Positions 34,560 to 44,799 of a stretch of 64,000 nucleotides of DNA are shown here, piece by piece. Origin of the DNA: Lytechinus pictus (lineage: Eukaryota; Echinodermata; Echinoidea; Temnopleuroida; Toxopneustidae); NCBI RefSeq assembly GCF_037042905.1, contig NC_087246.1, forward strand, positions 31,734,001 through 31,798,000, read 5' to 3'. The notes under the pieces were generated by a model that was not told the DNA's origin, searched no databases, and saw only the letters and a list, made by a program, of their open reading frames with translations. How positions within the stretch are numbered: the stretch's first letter is position 1; each line of letters starts with the position of its first letter. Made by a program: the position numbers and the translations under genes.

Positions 34560-35859
34560 GAGTGAAATATTCTTGTATTGTTTAAAGTGTAGAAATATCT
34601 TTCACACATTGAGAATTTGTTAGTAATTAGCAAGATGAAATAGTGGAGAGGAAATTCCCTTACGAGAAAATTGTAATACATTAACTTTTTGTCAACCCGG
34701 AAGTGATAAAAAACATTAACTGGAATGGAACTCCTAGTGGACTTTTTGAATAATCAATTGGACAACATTCGTCTATCCTATGTATTGTTTTGGGTTAAAA
34801 AAAAAAAATTTGTAACATTTCAGCATTACTCAGTATAAATTATACTTTACATTTATTGTTTGTAGGTTTTACATTTCGTATTGAGACCATATATTTCACT
34901 GGAAAATTTGTGCCATTTAGACTAGTTTTTCAACAACATTATTGAGCAAAAGCATGAAAATAGTGAATACCGCCGTTACCTAGAAAAGTCAAGTTATGGC
35001 AAATAATTTGACCAAAACTTGAAACAGTATGCACATGGTTTAGTTACCTCGGGTTTCCTCTGCAGATCTATTCTTAAAAGAAAATCAAAAAAATTGTACC
35101 TTCTCTTATATTTTTTATCGTTTGCAATAAGACATGGGTAAATGAATGAATGAATAGATAGATAAGATGAATAAATAAATAAATACATAAATAAATAAAT
35201 GTAACATAAGCATAAGATGGAATGGGTAACTGTTGTAAACATTATAAACCCTCTTATATATTGATCAAGAATTAGAAGCTAATTTTATAAAAATGATCCA
35301 ATGGATTGATAACAATTAGCATGAATCATTGATTGAGATAAACAACATTATAGAAGTGATGTAGCAATGCTGTCCCAACACCCCCTCATTCATTTATGAA
35401 TCAATTTAGTAATAATCTACCGTATCCAAATAATTCCCTACTTTATTGTGATTTTACTAATAATAAATATTTACATGCTTTAATCACATGCATTATGCCT
35501 ATTTCCGATTTCATTATCCTATATGTTTTATCCGAAGCATCCGAAGCATGGATCGAAGCCAGATAATGTATCTCGCCGTTTTGATATAATAACGTTATGT
35601 CGACATGGCAAGGTAAAATATGCCGCCATCTCTTCAAGTCGATGGCACTTAAAATCGATGTTAAATTTGCAAAGAAGTATAAGTACAACTCCGACACCCT
35701 TCTCAATGCAATTGAATACGAGTTTGTATACAGGGGGATGGGGTAGGGAAGCTATATCCATATCCCGCTATCTTCGCCTCTGCAGCAGAAAGAGACATTT
35801 TGATATGCGCCATACAAGAACAACATTATCATTATCACTGTAATATCATAACTATTGAA
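34560..35859. other. Intron between P1 and P2, unit B
   Basis: AT-rich; a tetranucleotide tract of AATG/AATA words lies at about 35143-35203. From 35520 it aligns with units A and C upstream of P2 (ATTTTGATATGCGCCAT). No gene. Confidence 0.4.
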
Positions 35860-36047
35860 AATGTCAAAGGTCGGTGGGAATTCCCAGTCACTAAGAATAG
35901 ACTGATGAACCGTTCGTACACAATGATAATGGTATTATTATGATCAGTTTGCATAATATGCACTTCAGAGAACCCAGCTTCTATTCATAATTCAGTGCAT
36001 ATTTATTACTATCATAAAACGATATCATCTTGTACATAGGGGGAAAG
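35860..36047 (+). promoter_or_regulatory. P2 promoter and alternative non-coding exon 1, unit B
   Basis: This module parallels P1: CAAAGGTCGG, a palindromic kB site GGGAATTCCC (35876-35885), a TATTTA box about 36000-36005, and GGGGGAAAG before GTGAGT (exon end 36047). It looks like an older duplicate of P1. It could give an alternative first exon spliced to the same small exon 2. Confidence 0.5.
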
Positions 36048-36209
36048 GTGAGTGGATTAACTCTTTTCAGTTGAGTAAGAAAAAACTTGTGTATATGTGT
36101 TCTTAGTTCACATTGATGAAAGTCAAATCATATTTAGAATGTCTCCCATATCAGACATGGTATCAAAATTTACTTTGGACTGAAAATGCTAGGTATGTGT
36201 ATAGATAGG

Positions 36210-36305
36210 CATGGACCTATCCACGGAGGATAATTCTATTGTTACTGGGGGTGCTGAGCATTGTCACAGCACACCCAGTAACAATCCTCCGTGGATAGGT
36301 CCATG
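36210..36305. mobile_element. 96-bp snap-back element with 8-bp target duplication
   Basis: Perfect TAGATAGG duplications (36202-36209, 36306-36313) surround a hairpin with ends CATGGACCTATCCACGGAGG and its complement. Unit C has the empty site TAGATAGGCCTATC (about 53812). hAT-size duplication, no coding capacity. Confidence 0.85.
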
Positions 36306-36313
36306 TAGATAGG

Positions 36314-37101
36314 TCTATCTTTGTCACATTGCTAATAATTTTTAAGATGAAAATGCATATGCAAGCATTCATGCTTTCTTAGCGATCAGGTAAAATTCAC
36401 TACCATTTACTCGCTTATATATATTTTTATGAAGGGGTACCCAAGGCTTCAAATCATGTTTATTTTTATTTGAAAAGATAAAGCAATTCAGACAAACAGA
36501 AATTAAAAATATCATAAAAGCTGGAGATGAATAGGAAAGTTGGAAAAGGTGTTATAAAATTATGGATGAAATAACAAAGATATGATTTATTATTCTAATT
36601 TATAGGAGGATAAGCCTACTCCACACTGGAATTAAGTTTTTTATAAAAAAATGAATTATTATGAATAATAAAAATTACCTTATTTATGACACATTGATAT
36701 ACGGATTATAATTATAATTTTGGTTCCTTTATTGTGAGCTCAATATAGTGATGTCAAGCTAAATTTTCAATCGATGCATTTAGGCTTAATGTGGTTAGCT
36801 TTATATGATTTTATCATATTTTGATAACATTTTTACTTTTCTGCTTACTTTATATTCATATCAACAGAATATAATATATGAAAGGAACATTTCAGTGATT
36901 AGAAGGTGCAAATTTATTTACATGTAAGAACGTATATCCCGGAAAGATGAAAAACTTTGAAGGAATTATGTTGTACCCTTTTTTGCATAGATTTTAATTT
37001 TAAACTACATATATATACAATAATCACAAATAGTTTAGAAAATGACGTAGAAATAAAATCGTTGATTTTAAAAGGAGCATAGCTCTCAAAAATGAAAGGT
37101 A
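36314..37101. other. Unit intron sequence, unit B
   Basis: Aligns with unit A (about 21080-21560) through TGTGAGCTCAATAT and TTTTGATAACATTT. No gene. Confidence 0.35.
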
Positions 37102-37103
37102 AA

Positions 37104-37255
37104 GTATATATATATATATATATATATATATGCTCTGCCCCGGCATTGAGCACTTTGTGGAAACCTCAACCAATCCCATACCAAGTGGATATATATATAT
37201 ATATATATATATACACTTGGTATATCCACTTGGTATGGTATTTATATATATATAT

Positions 37256-37298
<43 letters not shown>
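37104..37298. repeat. TA dinucleotide tracts with internal inverted words
   Basis: Three TA tracts separated by CCAAGTGGATATA and its complement TATATCCACTTGG, so the region can form a hairpin. Confidence 0.7.
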
Positions 37299-37300
<2 letters not shown>

Positions 37301-37458
37301 AGAAATTATACATGTACAACAGCTTTGGTAACTCTTGTATTTAAATATGCTGTGACTTGTGAAATAAATGAATGAAGAGAATAATGGTAGGCGTGGCTTA
37401 AATCAAGGTTCCCCAGCGCTATCTGCCCTTTGGAAAAATTGGTGATGCCGAAAAAAAT

Positions 37459-37539
37459 GTCTCTGCCGGGAATCGAACCCGGGCCCCCAGCTTGGAACGC
37501 CGCGGCGCGCCGGTGCCTTAACCACTAGACCACAGAGAC
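37459..37539 (-). tRNA. tRNA-Gly(UCC)-like Pol III sequence, probably pseudogene or SINE head
   Basis: Read on the minus strand: 7-bp acceptor stem GTCTCTG/CAGAGAC, A box TGGTCTAGTGG, perfect B box GGTTCGATTCC and T stem CCGGG/CCCGG. An anticodon loop GTTCCAA gives anticodon UCC with a 4-of-5 pair stem. T7 follows within a few bases as a Pol III terminator. About 10 extra bases sit between D arm and anticodon arm (81 nt in all), which a working tRNA would not tolerate without processing. tRNA-Gly(UCC) origin is inferred from TTCCAAGC and the T arm. No copy at this place in units A or C. Confidence 0.55.
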
Positions 37540-37540
37540 G

Positions 37541-37760
37541 GGTTAGTGGCTAGGGCGACCCCCGATTCGATCGACCACCAGATGAACAGATTTTCGACAC
37601 TATACCAATTCTAATTTCCTTTATCGGGTGTCGGTGGGTTTTGAACAATGACAAGCCGCCATGCCTCAGCTGGATCAAAGCTATTGCTCTGATACAGTAC
37701 ATGTTTGGGATAAATTATACAAATGTGAGAAATTGTATCGGGGTCGTCCTAGCCACTAAC
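37541..37760. mobile_element. Short inverted-repeat element beside the tRNA-like sequence
   Basis: Ends GGTTAGTGGCTAGGGCGACC and complement GGTCGTCCTAGCCACTAAC, about 220 bp. It directly abuts the tRNA-like sequence, so both may belong to one SINE-like insertion of unit B. Target duplication not resolved. Confidence 0.55.
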
Positions 37761-38011
37761 TTTCACAAGTAACATATATATATATGCATACATACATTCA
37801 TATAATAATATACATTCTTTCTTCTTCTAATACTTATCATTAACAGTATATTACTATTATCATTATTAGAACATTAGAATCATTATAATAAACAGCTATA
37901 TTGATTATAGCTGGGTATACTTGTTCAATCAAAGGTACATCTTCTAAAGAATTAATAAATCAAGAAATGTATGCTGTCATACCCTTCTTCTGTTCCTTTC
38001 CAAATCGTGAG

Positions 38012-38102
38012 GTACACTCCAGAGAGGAAAGAAGGTCATTGTTTTCCCTTCTCATGAATTCGTTGTTTTTATTTTGTTTTGTGATTATGTAGAGTTCAGG
38101 TC
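38012..38102 (+). other. Non-coding exon 2 and acceptor of the coding exon, unit B
   Basis: The exon 2 core (38012-38034) follows CGTGAG and ends in GAAAGAAG. The expected donor reads GTCATT instead of the GTAATT or GTAAGC of the other units, so it may be weak. The coding exon acceptor is TGTAG, ending 38092. Confidence 0.45.
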
Positions 38103-39938
38103 ATGGCTGAGGAATTAAAAGACACGATTGCTCAGAGTCTGGAGTGTCCTGTATGTCTGACTACCTTCACTGATCCCAAGATCCTGTCTTGTTCACACAC
38201 CTACTGCAAGGTCTGTCTGGAAAAGCTCTTGGAATCCCGTGGTGATGATCAGATGATCCGATGCCCTGTCTGCAGAGCCGATACCCAGGTCCCAAATCAG
38301 GATGTCAGCCAACTACCGGCAAGCCTAGCTTTCAGGAATCTTATAGAGGACGTGAAAAATCAACATCAAATTTGCACGAATTGTGATTCCGAGGATAAGC
38401 CCAAAGCCGTTGTCTACTGCCAAGATTGTGGCAACTATCTCTGTATTACTTGTCACAATATGCACTCTCAGTGGAAAAACTTTGTCGATCATGAGATCAT
38501 AGCCATGAGTGAGATCTCATCAGGAAAGGTGTCAATACGTAGATACCGGAAATGCAGGAAGCATCCAAAAGAAGACGAAGAATGTTTCTGTTCTAATTGT
38601 AAGAGATTCACATGCTTCAGGTGTGCTGTTATGGAACATAAAGATCAAGGACACCAGGTCATCGAGTCAGCTACTTATGAAAGTCATCACACGAAGACAA
38701 TCGAAGAGGTTAAATTCAAGGTGGAGAAGAAACAATCTTGCTTTCAGAATTACATCGATCTCATCGATGAACAGAAGAAGTGTGTGGGTGATGCTATGAA
38801 GCATTGCACATATGACATCAACAAAGCATATGATGAAGCAGTTCGGCAGTTGACAGAGAAGAGAGAAATCCTACTTGGTGAAGTCAAGGGAAAGACTGAA
38901 AGAGCAGAGGAAGCCCTTGAAGAAATGAAGAAATCAGCTCGACAGTGCATCAATCAGTTGATGACCATTGCTGAGATGGTAACCAATAGAAGAAATGCAC
39001 CAGTAGACATGGACACTTTGGCTGTGTATGACACATTATGTGAAGACCTACAAGAGGTCTTAAATCAGGAAAATCCTGATTACGAGCAGCCGAATAAAAC
39101 ATGCGGGAAGGCGAAAAGTTCCATTTTTGAGAGAAATATTGGAAAGGACGAACTAGGTCTTGGAAAAATTGTTAATGAGGTTGTAAAGAGCATTACTTTG
39201 CCTATTAAAGATAGCATGAATGCCATTGTAAACACACCAGATGGTAGGATGGCTGTAGGGTGTTATACAGGTGGCATTGAGATCTTCTCTTTTGATGGTC
39301 ATCTCCAGCAGACAGTCCTCAAGGATGTTCAGATTTGTACATTAGGTTTCCTCTCTGATGGTCGATGCGTTGTAATTGATACATCAAACACTTTAGCACT
39401 GTACACACCAGAGTTCACGAAGTTGGATATGATGTTTGAGACTCTCAATGACGATGAAGGTGGGGTTTCTAACCTCACTGTTGATAGTGATGATCTGATC
39501 TATGTTAGCTACAGGAAACCCGAGAAGATCCAGGTGTTCTCATCAGCAGGTGGGAAGGCAGTCAAGGAGATACCATGCCACGGATATGAGCCTCAACAAA
39601 TCACTTCTTACAATGATTCACTAATTATTAAAATGGGTAGTACTGTTCGATTGATAGACAAAGAAGGTGATGTAAAGCATACATTAACCAACCCAAGTAA
39701 TACTTACCTACACACTGCAGTGTCACAAAGCAATACAATCCTGATAGCCACTGTGGAGCACGATGAAGGTTTGGTGAGCATCGATGAGTACACAGACGAG
39801 CTGGAGCACATTCATAACCTTGTTAATGAGTACAAGATTGAGAAGCCTATAAATAGAAATTGGTATTATCTCCAGCAGTACCGATCAGGAGAGATCGCCT
39901 TCTGCACTCCTGATAACCTCTATATTATGATCACATAA
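38103..39938 (+). CDS. TRIM-type E3 ubiquitin ligase, RING/B-box/coiled coil/NHL-like propeller (copy 2)
   Basis: 611 aa, collinear with copy 1 and one residue longer near the C-terminus (KPINRN against KPTRN). All RING and B-box zinc ligands are kept. By hand count it differs from copy 1 at about 27 positions in the first 360 residues but about 41 in the last 250. The latter fall in short clusters: CYTGGIEIF, LKDVQICTL, DTSNTL, DDEGGVSNL, EPQQ, KMGS, NPSNTYLHT, VEHDE and ELEHIHN. They recur at equivalent places in successive blades. It is the most divergent of the three in the propeller. Start at MAEELK, 10 nt after the AG of a TGTAG acceptor. Likely a cytosolic ubiquitin ligase; the ligand is unknown. 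Confidence 0.93.
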   Translation: MAEELKDTIAQSLECPVCLTTFTDPKILSCSHTYCKVCLEKLLESRGDDQMIRCPVCRADTQVPNQDVSQLPASLAFRNLIEDVKNQHQICTNCDSEDKPKAVVYCQDCGNYLCITCHNMHSQWKNFVDHEIIAMSEISSGKVSIRRYRKCRKHPKEDEECFCSNCKRFTCFRCAVMEHKDQGHQVIESATYESHHTKTIEEVKFKVEKKQSCFQNYIDLIDEQKKCVGDAMKHCTYDINKAYDEAVRQLTEKREILLGEVKGKTERAEEALEEMKKSARQCINQLMTIAEMVTNRRNAPVDMDTLAVYDTLCEDLQEVLNQENPDYEQPNKTCGKAKSSIFERNIGKDELGLGKIVNEVVKSITLPIKDSMNAIVNTPDGRMAVGCYTGGIEIFSFDGHLQQTVLKDVQICTLGFLSDGRCVVIDTSNTLALYTPEFTKLDMMFETLNDDEGGVSNLTVDSDDLIYVSYRKPEKIQVFSSAGGKAVKEIPCHGYEPQQITSYNDSLIIKMGSTVRLIDKEGDVKHTLTNPSNTYLHTAVSQSNTILIATVEHDEGLVSIDEYTDELEHIHNLVNEYKIEKPINRNWYYLQQYRSGEIAFCTPDNLYIMIT

Positions 39939-40268
39939 AATAATGGATGAAACCGCAAGAAATACGTCGTATAATAAAATTGTATACAGCGTTAAAAATT
40001 GACTTTCTAGATGACATAAATTTCTTCATAAAGTTCTTCAACTTTCCTAGAAAAAATCCAAAATTATCAGTAACCGGCACTTTCGCTGTGTCTTTATTTT
40101 ACGATGCTTAAGCTCATCAGAAGTGAATAGAATGTGGATATAAACTTTGACATAATGGTAAAAGTAGTCCAAGACATTATTCAACCACAATCTGTTTTCA
40201 GATGTCTCGGTATTTTCTTATCCAATCCCGATCAAATTGAATTTATCTGACTGATTTGTGGAAAATGT

Positions 40269-40303
40269 AATAAATGAAATGAATCAATAAAAAAAGCAAT
40301 AAA
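40269..40303 (+). terminator. Polyadenylation signal cluster, TRIM copy 2
   Basis: AATAAA at 40269, 40286 and 40298, aligned with those of copies 1 and 3. Confidence 0.6.
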
Positions 40304-41049
40304 TGAATTTTGAATTGATAAAATTGTATTGCTACATTCATGCCAATATATCAATTTCAAATGCAAACACAATTTAATGTAAAAGATTGAAGAACCCTTT
40401 AATGATCAACGGTGACATTTCAGATATTCACCATGTACAGTATAGTTAAACATGATTGCTTAGAATATAAAGAAACATTTATGAAAATATGAAAATTAAT
40501 GGAAGATTTACAACAATTCTGAATAGAGATAACATGGCCATGGGAACGACTTTTTAACTGGGGTGCTGAAGTAATTTTGAAAAGCAAAAATAAAATAAAA
40601 AATAAACATAATAAAAGGGTTTTCACTACAAAATGGAGATCCACCCTCAGGATGCCCAGCACCCCGCTTCCCAGGGCCATGTGAATGAAGGTAAAATACT
40701 GGCTTAAAGTATTCAAAGATGGCGCATTTTTTATGTTTTTAGATAAATTGTTCCTTTATTAGGACCTATAAAACGAACATTATGTTGATAAGAACACGTC
40801 CTGCGTCTCAGCAAATGTATATTAAGAGGAGCGTTTATTGTATTGTATATAAATTCTGATTTGTATCAAACAACTGAGAAAAATAAACAGGCATCAGCCG
40901 ATTGATACACTGATAAATAAAAATACAATATTGAAAAATGAGGAAAATCGTTTGTTAGTTCGATCGTGAATGAGCACAATATGTGATATGGATCGGTAAC
41001 CGTAAAATTGATAATAAGTAAAAAAAAAGGATAGGGTAGGGCCCTTGGA

Positions 41050-41440
41050 ACGATTTTTTTTTGACTGAGGGTGCTGATGTAAATTTGGCAAGCGAAAAAA
41101 AAAGTTTCTTTACAAAATGATTACATTTCTCCATTTTGTCACACCTTCCGGAATTCCAGGGGCTGCTGCCTATGGAGAATAATACACGCAGCACCCCCAA
41201 GGAAAATATTGGGGGTGTTTCAGCATCCTCAGCACCCCCGCTTTACAGGACCATGAGAGATAATCATTTGACGCCAATATTATGGAGCAGCAGCGACATT
41301 TGTTTTGAGCAAAATATTCACAACACATGTTTCTCTAACCATGCTCTACCGGAGTTACTCAATTCCCCCTCTCCTTCTCTTAGTCCTTCTTATATTTTGT
41401 ATTTTGTTATCTAGTTTGTATTACGCAGGCGTATCTTGCT
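41050..41440. repeat. CAGCACCCCC repeat, unit C
   Basis: Single copy of the block at 490-880. The preceding 0.5 kb (40540-41040) contains another GGGGTGCTGAAG fragment and AT-rich sequence with no gene. Confidence 0.5.
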
Positions 41441-43360
41441 CCTCGTCGTTTTCCAGGGGTTTTATGCTTATATCATTCAGACAGTTTGTATATATTTGTA
41501 TTTTGTACATTTCAGTTGATCATTTCTATCGATTTGTACTTGTCGGAGAAAAGATGTACAATGAAAAAGAAGAAATTGTATCATGTATTCAATTTACTTG
41601 TAGCAGTTATACTCACATTAAAAAAACAACAAATATTTGATCTTGCAGTTACCTGCATAGAGTTACACATGTGGACTATGCATTCTCCATACTTAGAATA
41701 GTATGTACATTATGTAAAACAATAGAATTTTATCAAAATCAGAAATGAAATAACAAAGTTATGGCTTTTCAAAATTTTCTGTATGCATTTCATCCCTATA
41801 TCTGTGAAACAGTTCATTGAATATGGATTGAGTGATCTGACAATCACCTTATACTTTTTTGTATTTTATTATGAAAAATTATAATATTCATTCTAGTTTC
41901 TGTCTGTAGAATATTTAAAATATGATTGATTACTGATCGAATGTGATGTGCAAGAAACACAATGTTTGTATAATGTTTATTTTCTTGTTTGTAGTCGGTT
42001 TGTACTGGTAGAAGAAAAGGTGTACAATGAAAAAGAAGGGAATAGATCATGTGTTCAATTGACTTGTAACATAATATTCTCATATTAAAACAAATATGTA
42101 ATCTTGTAGTTGCCTGAAAAGAGTTATCAGACATGCCTTTAAAGGACTATGAGTTCTCCAAACTGAAAAATATATGATTTGAAGTAAAAGAGTACATCTA
42201 CATAATTTGTTTATAAGACTATTAAAATAGAAATTCATCAAAATCCGAAATGAAGATTTTCAACTTTTGCATTATGCATTCTACCGGTGAAACAGTTATG
42301 AATGTCATCATGAATATGAAGTGAGCTGACAATACCACCATAGCTTATTTATTATGAAAATTTACAAGATTTTTTTTGTTTCTGCTCGTAGTCTATTATG
42401 ACAAATACAGGATTCATTTTTGTTTGTTAACAAATATGAAATGATTAATGATCAAATGTGATGTATAAGAACCACATTGGTGGTCGAAGTAACTTGTTTT
42501 GGGAGATAAAGACATGTATAGTCTATACTCGTATAAACAATGAAATAATTAACAATTCATATTAAAAAAAAGGAAAGTGAGAATATCAGCTTACTTGCTG
42601 CATCATGACATGCATAAATGATAAAGGTAAAATTTCAAATTCTGTCAACTTCCTTAGTTTTCATCAGGTTTTAAAGAAAATGTTTCAGTGGTTTGCTTGC
42701 TCAATTTGAGTCCATTCAATTCATGTTATCATCAGCCTGAGCCTTAAAATACTATAGTTGAAAGATGAAGGGTTCATTGAACCTTGATTTATTATCTATA
42801 CATATGTTTACCTGTATCCTATCATATACATGAACATTGTAGAATCTTGTCTTGTTGGAAAGACTAAATTAATTCATCATCTTTAGTAGAAATAGATAAC
42901 TCTGTCTTTGCTCTGCTTTCATACATATTGCTGTTTTTGCCAAATCACATTACTTGAATATATAATACATCAACAATAAACCTTAAACTAACATGAAAAG
43001 AGAATGCAAGATATAAATGTATATGTATATTGTTATTGAACTCTCAAAATTATAAATTGTTTGCCATGTTGTTTACGATGCTACATTTGTTTAGTGAAAA
43101 CAATACTGCAGAGGTGAATGGATTCTATTGCTGATTTAAATGGAAATCAAAATGAGTGTTTTAGAGTAGACTATTTATCTTTTTATCACTTTCTAGAAAT
43201 TAATTAGTCAAGAAAATTGTCTTATTAAAAAAAATAAAACTCAAAGTTAGTTATGCACCTGAAAATTTGATTACTCAAAATAAATTTAGATATGCATTTG
43301 TGTCATTAAGTCATTTACTGAACATTCCTATTTATCAAGTATTCCGACTAGTTTTCTTTC
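41440..43360. other. AT-rich unit body, unit C, no gene seen
   Basis: One copy of the module that is triplicated in unit B, then sequence nearly identical to 29400-30540. Small open frames shift between units and are not called. Confidence 0.4.
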
Positions 43361-43790
43361 CTCTGCTCTCTCTCTCTCTCTGTCTTTCACTCTCTTCCTT
43401 TCCCCTCTCCAATCTTTCAATAAAATCTTAATATACCTTGCACACTACATGTGTATATATCATTGGCGTATATAGTCAGAAACATAAGTCTAATTCTTTA
43501 AGATGATACATAATAAAGGTCATGATAATTATTGTACGAGAATTTTGCTTTCGTCTTTTGTTAGTTCAAGAGTTAAATCAACAAATAAGGGAGACGGAGA
43601 GAGAAAGAGAGAGAAAGAAAAGGAGTGGGGTATATAGAGAGCAAGAGGGTGGGGCATGATATATAGAGAAGGGGATAGAGAGAGAGAGAGAGGGAGGGGG
43701 ATAGAGAGAGATGGGGAGAGAGAAATAGGATTTAAAAAACATAATGTGAGAAGGAGGGGGGGGGGGAGGGGTTCCTCTTTGGAAAGAACT
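43358..43790. repeat. Paired CT-rich and GA-rich tracts, unit C
   Basis: Same arrangement: CT about 43365-43410, GA about 43595-43725, then a G run. Confidence 0.6.
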
Positions 43791-44394
43791 CAACTACAAA
43801 GAACTTTTAGGCATTGATCAAACAATGGTAGATATTTCACTAATAGAATCAATATCTAGAAGTTTTCAATCAGTGAAAGTGATATAAAATAAAAATACAA
43901 CAGAATTCTCATTAAAAACATACTGTTTATCAAATATATTTAATTTGTCAGAAAAAACCCAAATTATAAATATGTAGAAGAATTGCAGTTTGGAAGAACC
44001 CGATTGTACATTTGAAGTCTTGAATTATTACTTTCAATTTGTAGTGGACAAATTTCCAATTTAATCAGCATTTGAGATTACTAAGAAGAAAATACTGTCC
44101 AAAGACACCATGTCTCTGGATGATGATGTAAGTGAATGTAAAATTAATAATCAATTATTAAGATACTCTTCATGATAGGTTTGATTAGTACCTCTGGAGA
44201 GAAATCATGAAAGAAAAATGGTTTCAACTGTACACGATCATGACAATAAATATGGGAGTCTTATTACTTTATTGGAAATAAATACTGAATTGAATTGAAT
44301 ATATTATTCTTCTCAATATTATTCCATGACAGCTTTGATAATATTTATTCCTTCCTACCTGTCATTTGAATGTAGATCATCATTCTGAATATAT

Positions 44395-44790
44395 CAAATT
44401 AACTGCCAAGTCCCAAATAACTTCTCACCTGAAAAACCCAGTCCCTCTTGCCTTCGCCGAAAACAACTCTCTCTTGAGGAGAGCTTTTTTGAAGGACACC
44501 TGCCCTAGAGTCTGTGGCAGTACTAGACCCTGGCTTTGTGAATGGGAGGAAGATCAGATCAGGAATCACCAAATGGTCTGCCATCTCCGATCCTGTACCA
44601 GAACTACACACTGCAAGTGATCTTCAAGGTTTTCATCACCAAAGATGAATCCTCAACACTGGACACAAAGAGCAAGTTGAGAGGCATATGGTGACTCACT
44701 GGTAAAGCGGCAGACTGATGCAGGATAATGCAATCTCTGGCCTAAGATGTAAATATAACCTTAGGCAAATGCCAGGCAATCATTTTAGGA
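44395..44790 (-). other. Conserved block with exon-like minus-strand frame, unit C
   Basis: As in unit B. The minus-strand frame reads PDLIFLPFTKPGSST, then SRAGVLQKSS, before the possible GTGAG donor. Unrecognised. Confidence 0.3.
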
Positions 44791-44799
44791 TTTATGCTA

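Larger units (their letters stand above)
24448..40457 (+). repeat. Segmental duplication unit B
   Basis: Second complete unit, 16010 bp by the shared opening sequence. It carries the gene at 38103-39938, both promoter modules, a local 961-bp duplication near its start and a three-copy 1.04-kb tandem repeat (about 26.85-29.4 kb). Non-coding blocks align almost base for base with the other units, so the duplication is recent compared with the LINE and satellite debris. Confidence 0.85.

Noticed and set aside
35443-35843. Overlapping frames upstream of P2 in unit B
   Set aside because: Not open in units A or C at the aligned positions; regulatory or intron sequence is more likely.
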